Source: Rhodoferax sp.
GTDB taxonomy: Bacteria; Pseudomonadota; Gammaproteobacteria; Burkholderiales; Burkholderiaceae_C
Direction of reading: 5' to 3'
Assembly: GCF_018780565.1 (NCBI RefSeq)
Contig: NZ_JADMJN010000002.1
Location: forward strand, 186,001-250,000
Length of the DNA stretch: 64,000 nt
Part shown: positions 1 through 10,120 of the stretch, piece by piece
How the letters are laid out: each line of letters begins with the position of its first letter
Position numbering within the stretch: position 1 is the first letter of the stretch
Program-made: the position numbers and the translations under genes
The notes under the pieces: generated by a model
The model's database searches: none
Seen by the model: only the letters and a program-made list of their open reading frames with translations
What the model was told of the DNA's origin: nothing

Positions 1-1
1 A

Positions 2-454
2 TCCCATTCAACCGACGATTTTGCCGATGGCAGATACAGGCCCCACGGGCGCCTGGAGGTGCACGTCGAAGAAAATATCTGCATCTACCGTGCCGAAGGC
101 CCTTTCAATCTGGAAGCGATTTTGGCCTTGGGCAAGGCGCGTCGCGCCATCGTTGAGGAATGGGGCGACCGGGGCCCCGCCTCCGCGACCATTGTGCAGT
201 TCTACACCAGCATGCTGATGTCCCAGGATGCACTGGACGCCTATACAATGGGCATGCAGATGCACCTCACGAAAACCAAGCCGAATGTGGCGGTGGCCTG
301 GGTGGTCGCACCCACGGTGGAGGGGCGCAGCATCATGCTGCGGCATTTTGAGAAGATTTTTGCCAGTCTCAACGTGCCGTGGAAGTCATTTGAAAGACTG
401 GACGAAGCAAGCGCCTGGGTTCAGTCCAAAGTGGATGCTGCCCTCCGCCCTTGA
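2..454 (+). CDS. Hypothetical protein, 5' end outside the window
   Basis: The reading frame is open from the first bases and stops with TGA at 452-454, so the gene probably begins upstream; a GTG at 59 is the first in-window start but the frame before it is also open. About 150 residues are visible. There is no signal peptide or membrane segment, and the sequence alternates hydrophobic strands and helices, for example IVQFYTSMLM and PNVAVAWVVAPT. The fold impression is a small alpha/beta protein of the STAS/SpoIIAA-like kind, but no motif proves it. It lies just ahead of a chemoreceptor gene on the same strand. Confidence 0.6.
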   Translation, partial: SHSTDDFADGRYRPHGRLEVHVEENICIYRAEGPFNLEAILALGKARRAIVEEWGDRGPASATIVQFYTSMLMSQDALDAYTMGMQMHLTKTKPNVAVAWVVAPTVEGRSIMLRHFEKIFASLNVPWKSFERLDEASAWVQSKVDAALRP

Positions 455-551
455 CGGACAGGCAGCGCATTGCCTAAACACGATAGCAGGCGCATACTGA
501 TCCAGCAGAGCACTTTCTCTGCGCGTTGGCCTTTTTGTGAAAGACCCCCCT

Positions 552-2036
552 ATGTCAGAAAATGCTGTTAACAGGGGTGCGTCGTCACTCACCCACCTGG
601 GCGATCGGATTTTGCTGGTAGCGATCGGCATGAGTGCCGTAGCGAGTGCCGTTCTCGGGCTTCAATTTGTTGAATCGGGGCTGGCCATCGGCACCACCAT
701 CGCCCTCCTTGCGATCGCGGGCGTGGGCTTCGCCTTGACCAGGAACTCGGGCGCAAGTCGGTATGTGCTGACCTTTGTCCTGGTGTCATTTGTCGCGCTG
801 CATATTCAGCTGGCGCGCGGCATGATCGAGTTGCATTTTGGCGTTTTCGTGGTGCTGGCGTTTTTGCTGGTTTACCTTGATTGGAAAGTCATTATTTTTG
901 GCGCGGCGCTTTTTGCCGTGCACCATGTCGTATTCGATCGCATGCAGGCGGCGGGGCTGGGCGTGTATTGCACCACCGAAGCGAGCTTCATGCGTATCTT
1001 GTTGCATGCGCTGTATGTGGTGATTCAGTCTGGCGTCGAGGTTGTCCTTGCTGTACAAATGAGCCACGCCGCGCGCGAGGGTGAAGAGCTGGGACATCTG
1101 GTTGCCAGCGTGAACCGCTCCGATGGCATCTCGCTCAATGTGGCCGGCGTTTCTTCGACGACCGACGGCGGCAATGCATTGAAAGCGACGCTCCATCGCA
1201 TGGAGGCAGCGGTGGCCAGTGTGCGATCCGGTGCCACGGGGATTGAAGTCGCCTCGGCCGAGATTGCAAGCGGCAATCAGGACCTGAGCGACCGGACCGA
1301 GCAGACTGCCAGCAATTTGCAGCGCACGGCCAGCAACATGTCGACCTTGACCAGCACCGTGAAGCAGTCGGCGGAAAGTGCGCGTCAGGCCAACCAGCTG
1401 GCCATGAGTGCCAGTGCCGTTGCCATCAAGGGTGGCCAGGTCGTGGCCCAGGTGGTTGAAACCATGCAAGGCATCAACGATGCCTCGCGCAGGATTTCCG
1501 ACATCATTGGTGTGATTGACGGCATTGCGTTCCAGACCAACATCCTGGCACTGAATGCTGCAGTCGAGGCCGCACGGGCCGGCGAGCAGGGCCGTGGCTT
1601 TGCGGTCGTGGCCTCGGAAGTCCGCAGCCTGGCTGGCCGTTCGGCTGAAGCGGCGAAAGAAATCAAGAGCCTGATTGGCGCCAGCGTAGAGCGCGTGGAG
1701 CAAGGTTCCGCCTTGGTGGGCCAGGCCGGTACCACCATGACGGAGGTGGTCAGCAGCATCAGCCGGGTGACCGATATCATGGGTGAGATCAGTGCAGCCA
1801 GCTCAGAGCAGGCTGCAGGGGTTGCGGAGGTGGGCGATGCCGTCACGCAGATGGACCAGGCAACCCAGCAGAATGCCGCGCTGGTGGAGGAAATGGCGGC
1901 TGCGGCCAGCAGTCTGAAATCGCAGGCGCAAGAACTGGTACAAACGGTGTCGGTGTTCATCCAGTCGGGCGATCACAGTGGCATGCCTTCTTTGCTGGGT
2001 GGCCAACGACTTTCGACAAGGGCGCATGCCCGTTAA
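552..2036 (+). CDS. Methyl-accepting chemotaxis protein with integral-membrane sensor region
   Basis: This is a chemoreceptor that would control CheA at the inner membrane. The first ~170 residues hold about six hydrophobic segments (near 19-38, 44-62, 70-88, 96-110, 112-126 and 150-170) and no large periplasmic loop. The rest is a long helical signalling domain with the highly conserved hairpin tip [20 protein letters not shown] at ~324-343. No clear HAMP domain is visible. ATG at 552 is preferred over an in-frame GTG at 537; neither has a strong ribosome site. The ligand is unknown; with no periplasmic domain it may sense membrane or energy state. The next gene, a histidine kinase, starts 17 bases downstream. 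Confidence 0.9.
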   Translation: MSENAVNRGASSLTHLGDRILLVAIGMSAVASAVLGLQFVESGLAIGTTIALLAIAGVGFALTRNSGASRYVLTFVLVSFVALHIQLARGMIELHFGVFVVLAFLLVYLDWKVIIFGAALFAVHHVVFDRMQAAGLGVYCTTEASFMRILLHALYVVIQSGVEVVLAVQMSHAAREGEELGHLVASVNRSDGISLNVAGVSSTTDGGNALKATLHRMEAAVASVRSGATGIEVASAEIASGNQDLSDRTEQTASNLQRTASNMSTLTSTVKQSAESARQANQLAMSASAVAIKGGQVVAQVVETMQGINDASRRISDIIGVIDGIAFQTNILALNAAVEAARAGEQGRGFAVVASEVRSLAGRSAEAAKEIKSLIGASVERVEQGSALVGQAGTTMTEVVSSISRVTDIMGEISAASSEQAAGVAEVGDAVTQMDQATQQNAALVEEMAAAASSLKSQAQELVQTVSVFIQSGDHSGMPSLLGGQRLSTRAHAR

Positions 2037-2040
2037 GGAG
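2034..2040 (+). promoter_or_regulatory. Strong Shine-Dalgarno overlapping the chemoreceptor stop codon
   Basis: AAGGAGG begins inside the TAA stop of the chemoreceptor (2034-2036) and lies 12 bases before the ATG at 2053. This fixes the kinase start and suggests translational coupling of the two genes. Confidence 0.75.
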
Positions 2041-2052
2041 GGGTAGTACAAG

Positions 2053-3342
2053 ATGGAGTCCGAGGGGAATTTGCTAGGGACGGGCGAGGCCCGCAAACGC
2101 GAAGCAATTCTGGCCAAAGTTTTTGATCTTGTCCCGGACACCCTGACCATCACGCGGGTTGCGGACGGCCGTTTTGTCGAGGTCAATGGCAACTGGGAGG
2201 CCTTGACCGGCTACCCACCCGAGGAAGCCATTGGCCACACCTCCATGGAATTGCAGGTCTGGGCTGTGCCAGAGCAGCGCACAGAACTGCTGGCCCAACT
2301 TCGCCGGGATGGCGAGGTGCGCAGTTTCGATGTCACGTTCCTGCACAAGCAAGGGCATTTGTATTACTGCAAGGTTTCTGCCAGTCTCTTTGAGTCGGAC
2401 GGTGAAAAGTACATGCTTCTTGCGGTGCAGGACGTTACCCGGCAGCGGGCGGCTGAGATGGAGATTCGTGAACTCAACCAGGAGCTGGAAGACCGCGTGC
2501 AAAGGCGCACTCTCAAGCTTGAGCAGGCCAACACCGAATTGGCCCATGCCCTGGAAACGCTGCAACACGCCAAGGACGAACTGGTGCGCACGGAAAAAAT
2601 GGCGGCGTTGGGTTCACTGGTGGCGGGTGTTGCCCATGAGCTCAATACCCCCATTGGCAACGGCCTGACCGTAGCCAGCACGCTGGAGCACAAGATTTCC
2701 GCGTTCAACCAGGCCATGGCCGATGGCCTGAAACGCTCTGTTCTGGATCAGTTTGTTACAGACACGCGCAACGCCAGCGCCATTTTGTCGCGTAACTTGA
2801 CCCGCGCCGGGGAACTGGTTCGCAGTTTCAAGCAGGTGGCAGTTGACCAGACCAGCGCGCAACGACGGAAGTTTGGCCTGCAGGAGGTGGTGTCCGAGAT
2901 TGTGTTGACCATGGGCCCCACCATTCAAGAGGGCGCTTGCACCGTGGACACATCCATCGCGAGCGACCTGGTGCTGGACAGCTACCCGGGGCCGCTGGGG
3001 CAGGTGCTGAGCAATCTGATCAGCAACGCCATGATTCATGCTTATGTCCCGGGTCAGGGCGGTGTGATCGGCATTCATGCGCGCGCGCTGGAGCGCGACG
3101 AAATTGAGCTGACGGTGCGTGACCAGGGCCGAGGCATAGAGCCTGCCAACCTGAAGCGCATCTTTGAGCCGTTTTTCACGACCCGAATGGGCCAGGGTGG
3201 GTCTGGTTTGGGTTTGCACATCGTGCACAACATCGTGACCGATGTGCTGGGTGGTCGCATTGACGTGCAAAGCGTGCCCGGGCAGGGCACGACGATGACT
3301 CTGCGTCTGCCGCGCACTGCGCCGGTGGCGCTTCCCAGATAG
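2053..3342 (+). CDS. PAS-domain sensor histidine kinase (soluble)
   Basis: The protein has 429 residues. A PAS domain spans about 20-130 (TLTITRVADGRFVEVN...), a coiled coil about 133-182 (LNQELEDRVQRRTLKLEQAN), and the phosphorylation helix has its His at ~195 in AGVAHELNTPIGN. The C-terminal ATPase domain carries an N box (LISNAMIHAY) and G boxes (DQGRGIEP, GGSGLGLHIV). No membrane segment is present, so it should be cytoplasmic. It follows the chemoreceptor closely and the two probably form one transcript. No response regulator is adjacent, so the partner is unknown. Confidence 0.9.
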   Translation: MESEGNLLGTGEARKREAILAKVFDLVPDTLTITRVADGRFVEVNGNWEALTGYPPEEAIGHTSMELQVWAVPEQRTELLAQLRRDGEVRSFDVTFLHKQGHLYYCKVSASLFESDGEKYMLLAVQDVTRQRAAEMEIRELNQELEDRVQRRTLKLEQANTELAHALETLQHAKDELVRTEKMAALGSLVAGVAHELNTPIGNGLTVASTLEHKISAFNQAMADGLKRSVLDQFVTDTRNASAILSRNLTRAGELVRSFKQVAVDQTSAQRRKFGLQEVVSEIVLTMGPTIQEGACTVDTSIASDLVLDSYPGPLGQVLSNLISNAMIHAYVPGQGGVIGIHARALERDEIELTVRDQGRGIEPANLKRIFEPFFTTRMGQGGSGLGLHIVHNIVTDVLGGRIDVQSVPGQGTTMTLRLPRTAPVALPR

Positions 3343-3355
3343 CGGGGACGTTTGA

Positions 3356-3799
3356 CTACTTGCCGTTGATCCCCAGCAACTCGACTTCAAACAGCAAAGT
3401 GGCATTGGGCGGAATGACGTTGCCTGCGCCGCGCTGGCCATAGGCGATGCCTGACGGGCAGGTGAGTTTGGCTTTGCCGCCGACCTTCATGCGCTGCACG
3501 CCCTCGGTCCAGCACGGAATGACATTGCTCAAGGGGAATTCAATGGCGTCATTGCGTTTATAGGAGCTGTCGAATTCGCGGCCATCGGGGAAGGTGCCGC
3601 GGTAGTGCACCTTGACGGTGTCGCTGGCCTTGGGGCTGGCCCCTGCGCCGTCCTTGAGCGAGCGAAACACCAGGCCACTGGGGGTGACCACGGCACCGGC
3701 TTCTTTGGCCGCCGCCGCGGTCACAGCGTCAGCGGCCCCGGCTGAGGGCAGGAATGCCATGGTGGCGATGAGGGCGGCCATACAAAGCGTAGTTTTCAT
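3356..3799 (-). CDS. FKBP-type peptidyl-prolyl isomerase, exported
   Basis: The 147-residue protein starts with a signal peptide (MKTTLCMAALIATMAFLPSAGAADA), so it should act on periplasmic proteins. The single FKBP domain shows VKVHYRGTFPDGREFDSS near the middle and ends with VIPPNATLLFEVELLGI, as typical of the family. It catalyses proline cis-trans isomerisation. The hydrophobic pocket residues appear conserved, although the usual VIPGW is VIPCW here, a Cys for Gly change. It is convergent with the upstream kinase and divergent from the next gene. Confidence 0.92.
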   Translation of the reverse strand: MKTTLCMAALIATMAFLPSAGAADAVTAAAAKEAGAVVTPSGLVFRSLKDGAGASPKASDTVKVHYRGTFPDGREFDSSYKRNDAIEFPLSNVIPCWTEGVQRMKVGGKAKLTCPSGIAYGQRGAGNVIPPNATLLFEVELLGINGK

Positions 3800-3889
3800 G
3801 GGCAGTTTTTTCTATTGAGTTCAAGCACGGCTGGCCATTGTCGCAGGCCGGGTCCGTCAGTGCTGACCTTGTACCTTATCATGGGTTTC

Positions 3890-5404
3890 ATGAACCCCAA
3901 CTTGCCTCCGCTCATCCAGGCCCTGCTGGAGCCGCAGCGCTATCCGGCTGCGGTACAGCGGGTTGAACTGGTCCAGACTCATATCTCGTGGGTGCTGCTG
4001 GCGGGCGATTTTGCCTACAAGATCAAGAAGCCGCTGAAGTTGCCGTTCCTGGACTTCAGCACGCTGGCGCAACGCCGGATTTTCTGTCTGGATGAGTTGC
4101 GCCTGAACAGCCGTTTTGCGCCGGATATTTACCTGGACGTGGTCGGCATTTTCAACACACCGGACGATCCGCAATTTGGCGGGCCGGGGGCGCCGATTGA
4201 ATACGCTGTCAAGATGCGGCGCTTCGATGAAGCCGGACGACTGGACCGGGTCTGTGCCCGCGGCGCGCTGCAGCCTTCGCACCTGTCCGATCTGGCTGAC
4301 ACGCTGGTTGCTTTTCACGGGGCGGCAGCGATAGCGCCGCTGGCGTCGCGCTTCGGCTCACCCGCGCAAGTGCTGGCACCGGTACGGGACAACTTTCATG
4401 ACCTGTTGCGACTGCTACCCGAAGCGGAGATGCAGACCCGGCTTGCCGCTTTACAGACCTGGAGCGAAGCTCAATTCAAGCAACTCAAGCCGCTGATGCA
4501 AGCGCGCAAGCAAGCGGGGCGGGTGCGCGAATGCCACGGCGACCTGCATCTGGCCAATCTGGTTTTGATTGATCAGCGCGCGCGGATGTTCGACTGCATC
4601 GAGTTCAACGAAGACCTGCGCTGGATCGACGTGGCGAGCGAAATCGCCTTCACCTATGTCGACCTGCTCGCGCACGGTCAGCCGGGGCTGGCTGACTGGT
4701 GGGTGGACGAGGTGTTGAGCCGCAGTGGCGACTACGAGGCCGCGCTGGTGCTGCGTTTTTATGCGGTGTACCGGGCCATGGTGCGGGCCAAGGTGGCGGC
4801 GATTCGCGTGAGTCAGGCAGGCGGCGACGGTAGCGAGGCGCTGGCTTATATCGCGCTGGCAGAACGCCTGGTGGCACCACCGCCCGTGCGGCTGGTGATC
4901 ACGCACGGGCTGTCGGGCTGCGGCAAGTCCGTTGTCTCCAGCCAGCTGCTGCAAAGCGACCCCCATGCATCGACCTTGCGCCTGCGTTCGGATGTGGAGC
5001 GCAAACGTCTGTTCGGGCTGGCGAGCACAGCGCGCAGTGGCTCCACCACGAACACCGGCATTTACGCGCCCGACGCCCACGCCAGTACCTACGGCCGTCT
5101 GCACGAGCTGGCCGCCCTGTTGCTGCGCGCCGGCTGGTCGGTCATTGTGGACGCCACATTCCTGAAACGTGCCGACCGCGACGCCTTCCGTGCGCTGGCC
5201 CGGGATGCCGGTGCGGTATTTGCCATCCTGGCGCCGCAGGCCACGCCGGCGCAACTGCGTGAACGCATCCTGGCGCGCAACGCCCTGGGGCGCGATGCGT
5301 CCGAGGCGACGCTGGAGGTGCTGGCGCAACAGATGCGCGCCATCGAGCCGCTGGGGGCGGAGGAAGTGCCCATGACCACCCGGACTCCTAGAGGAAAGCC
5401 CTAG
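3890..5404 (+). CDS. Bifunctional aminoglycoside-phosphotransferase-like / AAA P-loop kinase
   Basis: There are two fused domains in ~504 residues. The N-terminal half looks like an aminoglycoside/choline kinase-type phosphotransferase, with the catalytic-loop signature CHGDLHLANL and a later FDCIEFNEDLRWID metal-binding segment. The C-terminal half is a P-loop kinase with Walker A GLSGCGKSVVSS and an R-x-D-V-E-R-K-R segment. Such fusions (COG2187/COG0645) are widespread and of unknown substrate. ATG at 3890 is preferred; an ATG at 3881 is also possible and the in-frame TTG at 3815 is unlikely. It is divergent from the FKBP gene. Confidence 0.85.
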   Translation: MNPNLPPLIQALLEPQRYPAAVQRVELVQTHISWVLLAGDFAYKIKKPLKLPFLDFSTLAQRRIFCLDELRLNSRFAPDIYLDVVGIFNTPDDPQFGGPGAPIEYAVKMRRFDEAGRLDRVCARGALQPSHLSDLADTLVAFHGAAAIAPLASRFGSPAQVLAPVRDNFHDLLRLLPEAEMQTRLAALQTWSEAQFKQLKPLMQARKQAGRVRECHGDLHLANLVLIDQRARMFDCIEFNEDLRWIDVASEIAFTYVDLLAHGQPGLADWWVDEVLSRSGDYEAALVLRFYAVYRAMVRAKVAAIRVSQAGGDGSEALAYIALAERLVAPPPVRLVITHGLSGCGKSVVSSQLLQSDPHASTLRLRSDVERKRLFGLASTARSGSTTNTGIYAPDAHASTYGRLHELAALLLRAGWSVIVDATFLKRADRDAFRALARDAGAVFAILAPQATPAQLRERILARNALGRDASEATLEVLAQQMRAIEPLGAEEVPMTTRTPRGKP

Positions 5405-5485
5405 GTCTTTTATGTTGATTCGGTGCGTACCATCGGAATCAGCCCGCCGGGCCTGTTGAACTTTCCAAACGTAAAGGTGAATACC

Positions 5486-6670
5486 ATGAGATTTCGAATT
5501 TCAATCGTTGCAGTTGTCAGCGCGTTGGTGCTCGCGGGTTGCGCCAACGTGGTGCCTGCAGGCAAACGCGAACTGATGATTGTGGCCAACGACGAGAAGC
5601 AGGCCTGGGACAGCACGGGCAAGGTGGTGCTGAGCGCCCCCGGCCGGGATACCGTGTCGATCATCGACATTGGCACCGATCCGCTGGCGCCCAGAATCAT
5701 CACCAACCTGGCTTTGCCCAACACGATTGCCGGGCCACCGGTCAATCTTGCGATCACGCCCGACGAGACGCTGGCCATTGTGGCGAATTCGCTCAATGTG
5801 ATCAATGAGAACGGCGTATTCAAGCAAGTGCCGGACAACCGCCTGTGGGTCATTGACCTGACGACCACGCCGCCCAAGCTGATTGACACGGTGCTGGTGG
5901 GCAAGCAACCCTCCGGTCTTTCCATCAACCGGGCAGGCAATCTGGCCCTGATTGCCAATCGTGCTGACAACTCGGTCAGTGTGCTGCGCATTACCGGCAA
6001 GAAGGTGGAGCTGATTGACACGGTGCCCATCGGTGAGTCGGTCGCCCATGTGCGTTTCACGCCCGACGGCAAGCGAGCCCTGGCGGCCAAGTTTCCGGGG
6101 CACAAAATTGCATTTCTGAACGTGAACGGTGAAAAGGTCACCTACAGCAAACAGGACGTGCCGGCCGGGCTGTGGCCCTACAACGTTGACGTGACACCGG
6201 ACGGCAAGCTGGCACTGACGGCTGACAACGGCAACTCTGGCGCCTCGGACGGTCATGTGGATACCGTGAGTGTCATTGACCTCGAGATGAGTCCACCCAG
6301 AGTGATTGACAAAGTCGTGGTCGGCGACGGGCCAGAAGGATTGACGATCAGCCCGACCGGAAAAATGGCGGTGGCGGTGCTGCTCAAAGGCAGTAATTCA
6401 GCCGCAACCGCGCCGTTTTACAACCGCAACGCGTCCGTGGTTGCATTGAAGATTGAGGGTAAAAAAGTCACACGCGGCAACGAGGTGGAGGTGCGCGGCC
6501 TGCCCGAAGGTGCGGTGTTCAGCCAGGATGGCCGTTATCTCTATGTGGGCAATTTCATCGACCAGGACATCTCTATCCTGCGTGTCGACGGTGACCAGCT
6601 GGTGAACACAGGCAAGTCCTTACAACTGCCGGGGCATCCTGCCGCAATGCGCGGGAAGCTGACCCACTAA
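5486..6670 (+). CDS. YncE-like beta-propeller lipoprotein
   Basis: A lipoprotein signal is clear: MRFRISIVAVVSALVLAG followed by the lipobox Cys. The mature part consists of repeated ~45-residue blades with D-G-K or T-P-D turns (VRFTPDGKRALAAK, VDVTPDGKLALTAD, AVFSQDGRYLYVGN), as in YVTN/lactonase seven-bladed propellers. It should sit on the periplasmic side of a membrane. Ligand and function are unknown. ATG 5486 is chosen because it places the signal peptide at the N-terminus; a GTG at 5423 would add a non-signal extension. The following gene is also a lipoprotein. Confidence 0.82.
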   Translation: MRFRISIVAVVSALVLAGCANVVPAGKRELMIVANDEKQAWDSTGKVVLSAPGRDTVSIIDIGTDPLAPRIITNLALPNTIAGPPVNLAITPDETLAIVANSLNVINENGVFKQVPDNRLWVIDLTTTPPKLIDTVLVGKQPSGLSINRAGNLALIANRADNSVSVLRITGKKVELIDTVPIGESVAHVRFTPDGKRALAAKFPGHKIAFLNVNGEKVTYSKQDVPAGLWPYNVDVTPDGKLALTADNGNSGASDGHVDTVSVIDLEMSPPRVIDKVVVGDGPEGLTISPTGKMAVAVLLKGSNSAATAPFYNRNASVVALKIEGKKVTRGNEVEVRGLPEGAVFSQDGRYLYVGNFIDQDISILRVDGDQLVNTGKSLQLPGHPAAMRGKLTH

Positions 6671-6693
6671 GCGCTATCCCGAATCGCTGCGTC

Positions 6694-6752
6694 GCGCCAG
6701 GTGCCTTTCTGTTCCCGGACTGGACCTGGCGCTGCGATAGACGGGGTTTTTT
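6694..6752 (+). terminator. Possible terminator after the beta-propeller gene
   Basis: GCGCCAGGT at 6694-6702 pairs with ACCTGGCGC at 6724-6732, and a T-run occupies 6745-6752. The gap between the stem and the T-run makes this only a candidate. Confidence 0.35.
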
Positions 6753-6773
6753 CATTCAATCAGAGAGATATCC

Positions 6774-7814
6774 ATGACTGCTCGTTTACTGCATGCCACC
6801 CTGTTCCTGTTTGCCGCCTTGCTGGCTGGCTGCGCCACTTCTCAGGCGCCGTCGGCTCCGGCCGCGCTACCCACTTACGCCGACGCTGAACCCCTGGGCG
6901 CAGCGATGGAGGGCTGGGTCTATCCTTACCCGGTAGAGACGCTGCAGTTCGAACAGGAAGGCCGCCTGCTGCGCATGGCCTACATGGACGTCAAGCCGGC
7001 CAAGCCCAATGGCAAGACCGTGGTGCTCTTGCATGGCAAGAATTTTGGCGCGGAGTACTGGGAGAACACGCTGCGCTCGTTGTCGGCCCAGGGCTATCGC
7101 GTAATTGCACCGGACCAGATCGGTTTTGGCAGGTCGTCCAAGCCCGAGATGCGCTACACCTTTCCCATGCTGGTCGATAACACCGTGCGCCTGCTTGACC
7201 ACCTGAAAGTGGATCGGGTGGCCATCGTGGCCAACAGCATGGGCGGCATGTTGGGCGTGCACTTCGCGCGCAGCCACCCCCAGCGCGTCTCCGCTCTGGT
7301 GCTGGAGAACCCGCTGGGCCTGGAAGACTACGTGTCGAGCATCCCGCCGCAGCAGACCGCCAACCTCGTGAAGCTTGAAATGGCGCAGACGACCACAAGC
7401 TACCGAAGCTTCATCAAGAGCTATTTCAAGGACAACTACCGCCCGGAGTTCGAACGCTTCGTCGAGCAGTTCGCGCGCGTGCAGCAAAGCAGCGAGTATC
7501 CGCGTTTCGCCCACGTCTCGGCGCTGACCTACCAGATGATCTACGACGGCCCGACCTATAACGAACTGCCCAAGCTGACGGTGCCCACGCTGCTGGTCAT
7601 CGGCCAGCTCGACCGAACGGTCTTTGGCCGCCGCTTCGCGCCGCCCGAGGTGGTTAAGCCCCTGGGTAATTTCCCGCAATTGGGTAAGGCTGCGCAGAAG
7701 CGCATCCCGGGCGCCAGGCTGGTGGAGTTTGACAACGTGGGCCACGTGCCGCATCTGGAAGCACCCGAGCGCTTCCACGCTGCGGTGCTGGAGTTCCTGG
7801 CTGACAAGCGCTAA
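6774..7814 (+). CDS. Alpha/beta hydrolase, predicted lipoprotein
   Basis: The 346-residue protein begins with a lipoprotein signal (LFLFAALLAGCATS). The alpha/beta-hydrolase fold is shown by the oxyanion-region VVLLHGKNFG, the nucleophile elbow VANSMGGM (Ser), a late acid LVIGQLDRTV and the His in NVGHVPHLEAPERF. It therefore looks catalytically complete and is a probable esterase or epoxide-hydrolase-like enzyme anchored in the envelope. The substrate cannot be read from sequence. It converges on htpG. Confidence 0.87.
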   Translation: MTARLLHATLFLFAALLAGCATSQAPSAPAALPTYADAEPLGAAMEGWVYPYPVETLQFEQEGRLLRMAYMDVKPAKPNGKTVVLLHGKNFGAEYWENTLRSLSAQGYRVIAPDQIGFGRSSKPEMRYTFPMLVDNTVRLLDHLKVDRVAIVANSMGGMLGVHFARSHPQRVSALVLENPLGLEDYVSSIPPQQTANLVKLEMAQTTTSYRSFIKSYFKDNYRPEFERFVEQFARVQQSSEYPRFAHVSALTYQMIYDGPTYNELPKLTVPTLLVIGQLDRTVFGRRFAPPEVVKPLGNFPQLGKAAQKRIPGARLVEFDNVGHVPHLEAPERFHAAVLEFLADKR

Positions 7815-7824
7815 GCATGGCAAA

Positions 7825-7853
7825 CGAGGTCACCCGGCGCACGGGTGGCCTCG
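7825..7853. terminator. Hairpin between convergent genes
   Basis: CGAGGTCACCCG and CGGGTGGCCTCG form a 12-bp stem with one G-U pair and a five-base loop, midway between the hydrolase and htpG stops. There is no T-run, so it may be a mutual 3'-end structure rather than a classic terminator. Confidence 0.45.
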
Positions 7854-7871
7854 CATGATCCCTCCAAGAAT

Positions 7872-9842
<1,971 letters not shown>

Positions 9843-9905
9843 TGTGGTCTTGAAGGTCTAACAAATGAAAAGCGGTGGTCGGGAAACCGGCGCCGCGAAC
9901 CCTCA

Positions 9906-9935
9906 ATTATGGGCGATATCACGAGGTTTCAAGGG
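9906..9935 (-). promoter_or_regulatory. Sigma-32-like promoter of htpG
   Basis: Reading the minus strand, CCCTTGAAAC (-35) and GCCCATAAT (-10) are separated by 13 bases between CTTGAAA and CCCAT, close to the RpoH consensus CTTGAAA-N-CCCCAT. The -10 ends about 64 bases before the htpG start codon. The position and target gene fit heat-shock control. Confidence 0.65.
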
Positions 9936-10120
9936 CCAGTTGCAGCGTCCGCTTCGGTCTGTGACTTCGAATAAAGACGTGCTATGTGCGCTGGCGCACG
10001 CAGCCCTGCATGCCTGACTGATATTCTGGGACATTCATGCTGTTCAAGGCAGGGAGTTTTCCACACGCTCTTTCAGCCACGCGATTTGTCAGATTCATTG
10101 CGTGTTTACCAAGATTGATC

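Noticed and set aside
786..1703. 305-codon minus-strand frame inside the chemoreceptor gene
   Set aside because: It mirrors a plus-strand gene with diagnostic signalling-domain motifs; no start site or family for the antisense frame.
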